Source: JBBRNH01 sp038230415 | GTDB lineage: Bacteria > Bacteroidota > Bacteroidia > Cytophagales > Spirosomataceae | DNA length: 50,285 nt | NCBI GenBank assembly: GCA_038230415.1 | Contig: JBBRNH010000036.1 | Coordinates: forward strand, 1 to 50,285 | Direction of reading: 5' to 3' | Shown: one piece after another, positions 45,286-50,285 of the stretch | How the letters are laid out: each line of letters begins with the position of its first letter | How positions within the stretch are numbered: the stretch's first letter is position 1 | Program-made: the position numbers and the translations under genes | Notes under the pieces: generated by a model | What the model saw: only the letters and a program-made list of their open reading frames with translations | Databases searched by the model: none | What the model was told of the DNA's origin: nothing

Positions 45286-45683
45286 AACCGGCTCAGAATA
45301 CCATCAATCATAGCGTTGTAGCCCGCTCGGTTTAGGGGCTTGGTCTCGACCGAGGTGGCCCCCAGCGTCAGGCACTCGTCGGCAAGCTGCGGCCCCACAT
45401 ACGTCGAATACATCACGATGGCAATGCGGGCGTACCGGGCGTTGGACCGGATGGCTTTCAGGGCTTCAATGCCCGATAGCTTCGGCATATTCTGATCTAA
45501 AATAATTACGTCGGGCAGATCATTATCACCTATACTACTCAGGTAATCAAGTACTTCTACACCGTTTGTTACGCCCGGCAGCAGGTCAGCGTCGGTGCGG
45601 TGGTGAAGAAAATCGAAGAAAAAAAACGTATCGTCGCTGTCGTCTTCGGCGAGCAATATGCTTCGTTTTGGTTGCGTGTTCAT
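45282..45683 (-). CDS. Single-domain response regulator (CheY-like)
   Basis: 133 residues, receiver domain only. Acidic pocket D14-D15, phosphoacceptor D63 (VIILDQNMP), conserved S/T93 (YST) and K115 complete the active site. No output domain, so it works by protein-protein contact or phosphorelay, as RRs of the Rcp type do. It is 29 bases after the histidine kinase of the Kai operon and probably its partner. Confidence 0.93.
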   Translation of the reverse strand: MNTQPKRSILLAEDDSDDTFFFFDFLHHRTDADLLPGVTNGVEVLDYLSSIGDNDLPDVIILDQNMPKLSGIEALKAIRSNARYARIAIVMYSTYVGPQLADECLTLGATSVETKPLNRAGYNAMIDGILSRL

Positions 45684-45712
45684 CGGGCTGGTTGTTGCCG
45701 CCGTAGCAACGG

Positions 45713-46996
45713 TTAAACGGGTAACTGGCGCAGGGGCAAGGTAATTACAAACGTTGTGCCAATACCCTCGGTGCTGCGGGCAGTGATGGCTCCGTTGTGA
45801 CGGTCAATAATGCGCTTGGTAATGGCTAACCCAATGCCGGAGCCTTCATACGAGTCTTTGGTGTTGAGCCGCTGAAACAACGAAAACACCCGTTCGGCAT
45901 ATTGCTCATCGAAACCAATGCCATTATCGGTGATGGAGATTGTACAATAGGCTGGGTTTGGCTGGACATCGGTCTGGTCTATGGCCCTGACCTGACTGCT
46001 AATGGTAATTTCGGGCGGCACACCGGGCTTGCTGAACTTCAGGGCATTGCTGATAAGATTCTGGAAAACCTGCCGCATCTGCCCCCGGTTTACGGCCACA
46101 ACCGGCAACTCATCAACGCGGACAACGGCCCGTTTCTCGCTGACAATCAGGTCAAAATCGGCCAGCACATCGGCCAGCAGCTCATTCAGATCGGTCGGTA
46201 TAAACTGGTTGTCATTGGTCGAGAGCCGCGAATAGGTCAGTACATCCACAATGGTGCGCTTCATCCGCTGCGAGGCATGAACGATCTTCTCTAACTGCCG
46301 CAGACTGTCGGGTGGCAGGTCATGCGTGTGCCGATTCTGGAGCATATCGGCAAAAATCAGGATTTTACGGAGCGGCTCCTGCAAATCGTGCGAGGCTACC
46401 GACGCAAACTGCAGCAGGTCGTGGTTGCTGACTTCGAGTGCTTTGTTGGTTTGGGCCAACTGCGCGTTGTTTTCTTCGAGCAACCGCTGGGTTTCTTTTT
46501 GATTGGTCAGGTCGGTCAGGATCATACTGAGCGAAACGCCCTCATCGAGTTCAAGCGCGTTGACCGATAACAGACACGGAATCAGCGTGTTATTACCCCG
46601 AATGAGCAGTTCTACTTTGTGGTCTTCCGTCCAGCCGAGGGCAAACAGGGCCGTGTAGTCCGGCATAGATTCGTCGGTAACAAACGTGCTGAACGGCTCA
46701 CCAATCACCCGCGACAGGGGCAGGCCAATCATGGCGGCAAAGGTAGAATTGCCATACACCACCAGCCCGTCGGCATTGAGCGTAACGGCTCCTTCGTTCA
46801 TCGTTTCGATGAACACGCGGTAGGTCTGGTCGGCAGTTTTGAGGGTGTAAAGCTGGTGGCCGTCTCGTCCCTGCACCACTAAGGCATCTACCTGCCCGGT
46901 TCTGATGGCGGTGAGGGTTTCGGTGGCTTCGTCTAACTGCTGACTTAACCGCTCGTTTTCGGCAACGAGTTGCCGGTATGTTTTGGCAACGTTCAT
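45713..46996 (-). CDS. PAS-domain sensor histidine kinase in the Kai operon
   Basis: 427 residues, soluble (no membrane helix). A coiled N-terminal part (about 1-50), a PAS domain (about 55-170), a coiled linker, then HisKA with phosphoacceptor H203 (ASHDLQEPLRK) and a HATPase_c domain with N box NLISNALKF, G1 DNGIGF and G2 GSGIGLAI. The phosphate is expected to go to D63 of the downstream receiver. Cyanobacterial SasA senses KaiC through a KaiB-like domain; this kinase has PAS instead, so any reading of KaiC must be different. Overlaps the second kaiB by four bases. Confidence 0.93.
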   Translation of the reverse strand: MNVAKTYRQLVAENERLSQQLDEATETLTAIRTGQVDALVVQGRDGHQLYTLKTADQTYRVFIETMNEGAVTLNADGLVVYGNSTFAAMIGLPLSRVIGEPFSTFVTDESMPDYTALFALGWTEDHKVELLIRGNNTLIPCLLSVNALELDEGVSLSMILTDLTNQKETQRLLEENNAQLAQTNKALEVSNHDLLQFASVASHDLQEPLRKILIFADMLQNRHTHDLPPDSLRQLEKIVHASQRMKRTIVDVLTYSRLSTNDNQFIPTDLNELLADVLADFDLIVSEKRAVVRVDELPVVAVNRGQMRQVFQNLISNALKFSKPGVPPEITISSQVRAIDQTDVQPNPAYCTISITDNGIGFDEQYAERVFSLFQRLNTKDSYEGSGIGLAITKRIIDRHNGAITARSTEGIGTTFVITLPLRQLPV

Positions 46997-47319
46997 GGGT
47001 GGTATTGATCGGCGAGACCCAGCCCGGTCAGCACCCGTTTGATGTCAGACATATCGCCGATCATGCGCTGTTGGGGCATGGGCCACTCTTTCACTAACAT
47101 CGGCAGGGCAATCAGTTGTTCGGCCTGGGCCAGTTCGGGCTGCTGATACACGTCAACGATGCTCAGCCGGTACTGACCGGGGATGTACGTTTCGCAAATA
47201 TGTTTCAGGTTGGTAATGGCCGACATGGAGTTGGGGGAGGCTCCGATAACGAACAGCCGAAGCCCGTATTTTTTGTTTTCGTCAGCTATAACGATCCGTT
47301 CATCAGCCTGTTCAGTCAT
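46993..47319 (-). CDS. kaiB: KaiB-like protein 2
   Basis: 108 residues with the thioredoxin-like KaiB pattern: LRLFVIGASPNSMSAITNLKHICE, then IVDVYQQPELAQAEQLIALP. Compared with KaiB 1, it has a longer N-terminal tail and the LVKEWPMPQQRMIGD region diverges (PMLVKEWP for PTLVKKVP), so KaiC binding or fold switching may differ. It begins one base after the KaiB 1 stop and its own stop overlaps the kinase start (ATGA). Confidence 0.9.
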   Translation of the reverse strand: MTEQADERIVIADENKKYGLRLFVIGASPNSMSAITNLKHICETYIPGQYRLSIVDVYQQPELAQAEQLIALPMLVKEWPMPQQRMIGDMSDIKRVLTGLGLADQYHP

Positions 47320-47320
47320 C

Positions 47321-47635
47321 TTATTTTTTGGCCGGGCGGATATTCAAACCGACCAGCACTTTCTCTTCGTTGGACAAATCACCAATGATTTTTCGGATTG
47401 GCTCCGGCACTTTTTTTACCAGCGTTGGTATTGCCAGAATCTGATCGTCCTCGGCCAATTGGGGCTGCACGAGCAAGTCAATTACGTCAATCGTGTAATT
47501 ACCGTTCAGATGCTCCTGGCAATGCCGTTTCAGGTTGCTCAGGGCGGTGAGTGATTTGGGCGTGTTGCCGGCCACATACAACCGAAGCTCATACAGTTCC
47601 GGGTCTTGCTGTTCGGTGGTTTCCGGTTCGGTCAT
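47321..47635 (-). CDS. kaiB: KaiB-like protein 1
   Basis: 104 residues, close to canonical KaiB: LRLYVAGNTPKSLTALSNLKRHCQEHL, VIDLLVQPQLAEDDQILAIPTLVKKVPEPIRKIIGDLS. In cyanobacteria KaiB switches fold to bind KaiC and shift it to dephosphorylation. Its start overlaps the kaiC stop (ATGA), which indicates synthesis in a fixed ratio. No kaiA gene lies in the window, as in most non-cyanobacterial systems. Confidence 0.94.
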   Translation of the reverse strand: MTEPETTEQQDPELYELRLYVAGNTPKSLTALSNLKRHCQEHLNGNYTIDVIDLLVQPQLAEDDQILAIPTLVKKVPEPIRKIIGDLSNEEKVLVGLNIRPAKK

Positions 47636-49368
47636 TGTTTAGGTCCGGTTTGGGTTTCATCGTCGTTGTGCCGGATTTGGGTCATCCGGGCGCGATTTTG
47701 TTCCATCACGTCGTTACGCAGTTCTTCTTCCACATAATTGCGGTTGAGTTCTTCCTGCACCGATTCAAACTCCTGGCGCAGGCTCACCACTTTGGCTTCC
47801 AGCACGGCGCGTTTCCGCTCGATTTCGCGGTCTTTGCGGCTCACGGCATGATCGCGCAGCACCAGTCCGGTTTGCTCGCGGAGTTGCCGGGCCTCGCGGG
47901 CCGAGCCGGTCAGCACGCCTTCTTCGCCTAAATATACGTCTAAGAGGTCAAGCCCGTTTTCGGTAATCACAAACTCCCGAACCTGATTGGAGTGGCGCAT
48001 CCCCCGCGATTTCATCACGTAGAGTCCCCGGTTACGCTCGCCGTTAAACTCGATGTCTTTGATAGACAGCCACACATCTACCAATGATGAAACACCTTCG
48101 TCGGTCTGCTCATGAACCACCGTGTTGAGCGACAGAGCGGTGAACATGACCGTTATCTGCTCGGTTTGCAGGAAGTCAATCAGCCGGATGAGCATTGATT
48201 TTACCTCACTCATGGCCCCCACCGTTGTCAGGTTGGTGATCGGGTCCAGAATAACAACGCTGGGCCTAAACCGCTTAACGGCTTTGTGAATCGTGACTAA
48301 GTGCATCTCCAGACCGTTAATCGTGGGCCGCACGGCATTAAACTGCAACAGACCCGCGTCAATGTGGGCCTGCAAGCCCATGCCTATCGAGTGCATATTG
48401 CGGCAAATCTGCTGGGGCGATTCCTCGAAGGCGAAGAAAATACACCGCTGCCCCCGAAGGCAGGTTTCGTTGGCAAAACTGGCCGCAACACTGGTTTTTC
48501 CCGTACCCGCCGTACCAGAAACTAAAATACTGCTCCCCCGGAAAAACCCTTTACCGTCGAGCATTTTGTCGAGCGCGGTGATGCCCGACGATAGCCGGTC
48601 CGACGAAACGGGGCTGTCTAAGGTGAGCGAGGTAACGGGCAACACCGAAATACCGTCTTCATCAATCAAAAACGGGTACTCGTTGGTGCCGTGCATGGAA
48701 CCCCGGTACTTCACCACCCGCAGGAGCCGCGTCGAAATCTGGCTGATCACCCGGTGGTCGAGCAGAATAACGCAGTCCGAAACGTATTCTTCGAGACCGT
48801 GCCGGGTGAGGGTTCCGTCGCCTTTTTCGCCGGTGATGATGGTAGTCACCCCTTTTTCTTTGAGCCACCCAAACAGCCGCCTGATTTCGGCCCGCAGGAT
48901 GCCCTCGTTGTTCAGACCGCCGAAGAGGTTTTCGATGGTATCCAGCACCACCCGTTTGGCCCCGATGCTGTCTATGGCGTAGCCGAGCCGGACAAAGAGT
49001 CCGTCGAGGTCATATTCGCCGGTTTCTTCGATTTCCTGCCGGTCAATCCGCACGTAGTCTAACCGAATCAGCTTGTCGGCCTGGAGTTGAGCCAGGTCAA
49101 AGCCAAGCGAGGCCACGTTGAGGGTGAGTTCTTCGGCTTTTTCCTCGAACGACATGAATACGCCCGGCTCGCCAAACTGCAAGGCTCCGCGCACGATAAA
49201 CTCGGTTGAGAACAGCGTTTTACCACTGCCCGCGCTGCCGCATACCAGCGTGGGGCGGCCCTGCGGCAGACCACCGCCCGTTATTTCGTCCAAGCCATTG
49301 ATGCCGGTCGGTATTTTGGGTAGCATCGGTAACGGCAGACGTTTATTATCGGCGATTTGTGTAGGCAT
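47632..49368 (-). CDS. kaiC: KaiC-family ATPase/autokinase
   Basis: 578 residues from ATG 49368 (a TTG just before is in frame). Two RecA-like domains: CI with Walker A GSAGSGKT (44-51) and catalytic E75-E76; CII with GTAGTGKT (285-292) and E315-E316. The CII phosphorylation region reads TDEGVSSLVD, giving T422, S427 and S428 at positions matching T426, S431 and T432 of Synechococcus KaiC, so autophosphorylation is expected. A C-terminal coiled coil of about 90 residues (REARQLREQ to TQTGPKQ) replaces the A-loop tail that KaiA grips. First gene of a six-gene operon. Confidence 0.95.
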   Translation of the reverse strand: MPTQIADNKRLPLPMLPKIPTGINGLDEITGGGLPQGRPTLVCGSAGSGKTLFSTEFIVRGALQFGEPGVFMSFEEKAEELTLNVASLGFDLAQLQADKLIRLDYVRIDRQEIEETGEYDLDGLFVRLGYAIDSIGAKRVVLDTIENLFGGLNNEGILRAEIRRLFGWLKEKGVTTIITGEKGDGTLTRHGLEEYVSDCVILLDHRVISQISTRLLRVVKYRGSMHGTNEYPFLIDEDGISVLPVTSLTLDSPVSSDRLSSGITALDKMLDGKGFFRGSSILVSGTAGTGKTSVAASFANETCLRGQRCIFFAFEESPQQICRNMHSIGMGLQAHIDAGLLQFNAVRPTINGLEMHLVTIHKAVKRFRPSVVILDPITNLTTVGAMSEVKSMLIRLIDFLQTEQITVMFTALSLNTVVHEQTDEGVSSLVDVWLSIKDIEFNGERNRGLYVMKSRGMRHSNQVREFVITENGLDLLDVYLGEEGVLTGSAREARQLREQTGLVLRDHAVSRKDREIERKRAVLEAKVVSLRQEFESVQEELNRNYVEEELRNDVMEQNRARMTQIRHNDDETQTGPKQ

Positions 49369-49487
49369 CAACTATGCTTATGAATGGGAATGAGCGACTA
49401 GCAGTATGCCCTGATGGGTTGGACGCTGGCGTTAAAATTATAGCAACAACCCCGGAAGGCGGTTATTGACCCCAAAAATCAGAGCAA

Positions 49488-49614
49488 ACGGGACACCTCC
49501 ACATACCCCCAACCCCCTAAACAGGGGGCTTTTAAAAGCCTTCGCCTTCGGCTTTTTAACCCGGATGGTTTAGCCCCCTGTTTAGGGGGTTGGGGGTATG
49601 TGGAGGTGTCCCGT
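49488..49614. repeat. 43-bp perfect inverted repeat
   Basis: Arms 49488-49530 and 49572-49614 are exact reverse complements; each arm also contains CCCCCTaaacAGGGGG, and the 41-base loop holds its own hairpin AAAGCC-ttcgccttc-GGCTTT. It sits between kaiC (divergent) and the small secreted-protein gene. The rest of 49372-49783 holds no gene; a weak -7-like CACCTTTG lies near 49734. Confidence 0.9.
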
Positions 49615-49783
49615 GCCGATAAGTACGGCTCGGCAATACAAGCTAACCCCGAACTCATCGCCATTTCCTCCCGCTTCGGCCAGCCTAAACCGTCATTCGG
49701 CCAGATATACTTTCGGGGCTATCGGGCGGGCCGCACCTTTGTATTGTTCAAACAGTAAACAACAACCAAAACAAACAAATACC

Positions 49784-50146
49784 ATGAAAAAAGTACGCAC
49801 AATCGCCCTGGGCCTGGCCCTGTCTCTGTCGTTCGCTACGGCCAGCTTCGCCCGGCAACCCACTGACGCTCCGCAGATTAGCGTAGCCGCCACCACCGAT
49901 GCAGCCGTGAAACTGTTGGTTGCCCGCCAAAACGCAACGGGTCAGGTAACGCTCACAGACGCAGCCGGTCACGTGCTGTATCAGTCGAGCGTGAACCTCA
50001 CCAACGGCCTGAACCAACGCTTCGATGTATCAGAATTAGCCACCGGAACCTACCAGCTCTCGGTCACGAATGGCCGCGAGACCACCGCTAAAACGTTTGT
50101 AGTCGAAGAGAAACCCGCCAGCCGCAACGTCGTGTTTCAGTCGTAA
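49784..50146 (+). CDS. Small secreted protein (DUF3244-like / beta-sandwich)
   Basis: 120 residues from ATG 49784. A signal peptide covers about 1-25 (LALSLSFATASFA). The mature part is one small beta-sandwich of the kind found in Bacteroidota DUF3244 and T9SS-sorting-like domains (QVTLTDAAGHVLYQSS, FDVSELATGTYQLSVTNG, KTFVV). It lacks the terminal lysine-rich end of a true T9SS signal. Role unknown; probably periplasmic or exported. Bounded on both sides by long inverted repeats. Confidence 0.75.
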   Translation: MKKVRTIALGLALSLSFATASFARQPTDAPQISVAATTDAAVKLLVARQNATGQVTLTDAAGHVLYQSSVNLTNGLNQRFDVSELATGTYQLSVTNGRETTAKTFVVEEKPASRNVVFQS

Positions 50147-50168
50147 TTACTGATTTTCAAGCTGCTTA

Positions 50169-50285
50169 TTTGTCATGCTGACGAAGCGGGGCGGCCCATG
50201 CCGAAGCATCTATAGTATGAACAACTTACCTGCTATGAACGTAGATGCTTCGGCATGGGCCGCCCCGCTTCGTCAGCATGACAAA
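50169..50285. repeat. 44-bp perfect inverted repeat at the window end
   Basis: Arms 50169-50212 and 50242-50285 are exact reverse complements around a 29-base loop. It begins 22 bases after the stop of the small secreted-protein gene and may continue past the edge. It could act as a terminator or as a mobile palindromic element of the REP/BIME kind. Confidence 0.92.

Overview
The window looks like a chromosomal segment of a Bacteroidota bacterium of the order Cytophagales, probably Spirosoma-like. This rests on several signs: Bacteroidota-type -7 promoter elements (TAnnTTTG) ahead of many genes, almost no Shine-Dalgarno sequences, a eukaryote-like long IleRS, DUF6056 and DUF6069 membrane proteins, a ThuA/sugar-dehydrogenase/cytochrome fusion, and a very large SdrD_B/Ig-like surface protein. 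The genus is an inference. No tRNA, rRNA, insertion sequence or CRISPR array was seen.

Layout. 1-10007 (minus): the N-terminal 3335 codons of a giant secreted protein that runs off the left edge. 10.2-14.9 kb (minus): ileS and an Rpn-family nuclease. 14.9-19.4 kb (minus): a five-part ThuA/sugar dehydrogenase/PKD/cytochrome c/carbohydrate-binding fusion and two unknown genes. 19.5-21.6 kb: divergent mntH and mntR around a perfect operator palindrome. 21.7-24.0 kb: a type II restriction-modification system whose nuclease carries its own HTH domain. 24.05-30.1 kb (plus): LptF/LptG permease, EamA transporter, two polytopic membrane proteins and a GT2 enzyme, probably cell-envelope functions. 30.3-32.1 kb: a HipA-like kinase with a DUF3037-like partner. 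32.5-39.1 kb: two ABC exporters flanking a TetR regulator, a GT61 glycosyltransferase and an SDR enzyme, with two matching TetR-type operators. 39.2-41.8 kb: a possible lipoprotein, an orphan MazE-like antitoxin and a second cytochrome/sugar dehydrogenase. 41.9-44.0 kb (minus): a second HipA-like/DUF3037 pair behind a quinone oxidoreductase. 44.1-45.3 kb: small monooxygenase and membrane genes. 45.3-49.4 kb (minus): a kaiC-kaiB-kaiB-histidine kinase-response regulator operon without kaiA. 49.5-50.3 kb: a small secreted protein between two very long inverted repeats.

How the genes work together. The Kai operon has its reading frames overlapping or almost touching, which suggests a complete timing or stress-signalling unit with its own kinase/receiver output. 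MntR probably controls MntH through the shared operator. TetR probably controls itself and the SDR-ABC export genes. The two HipA-like/DUF3037 pairs are divergent copies of one two-gene module whose function I do not know to be described; they are the best candidate for a new system. Several unrelated families of long inverted repeats sit in the intergenic gaps, often touching stop codons.
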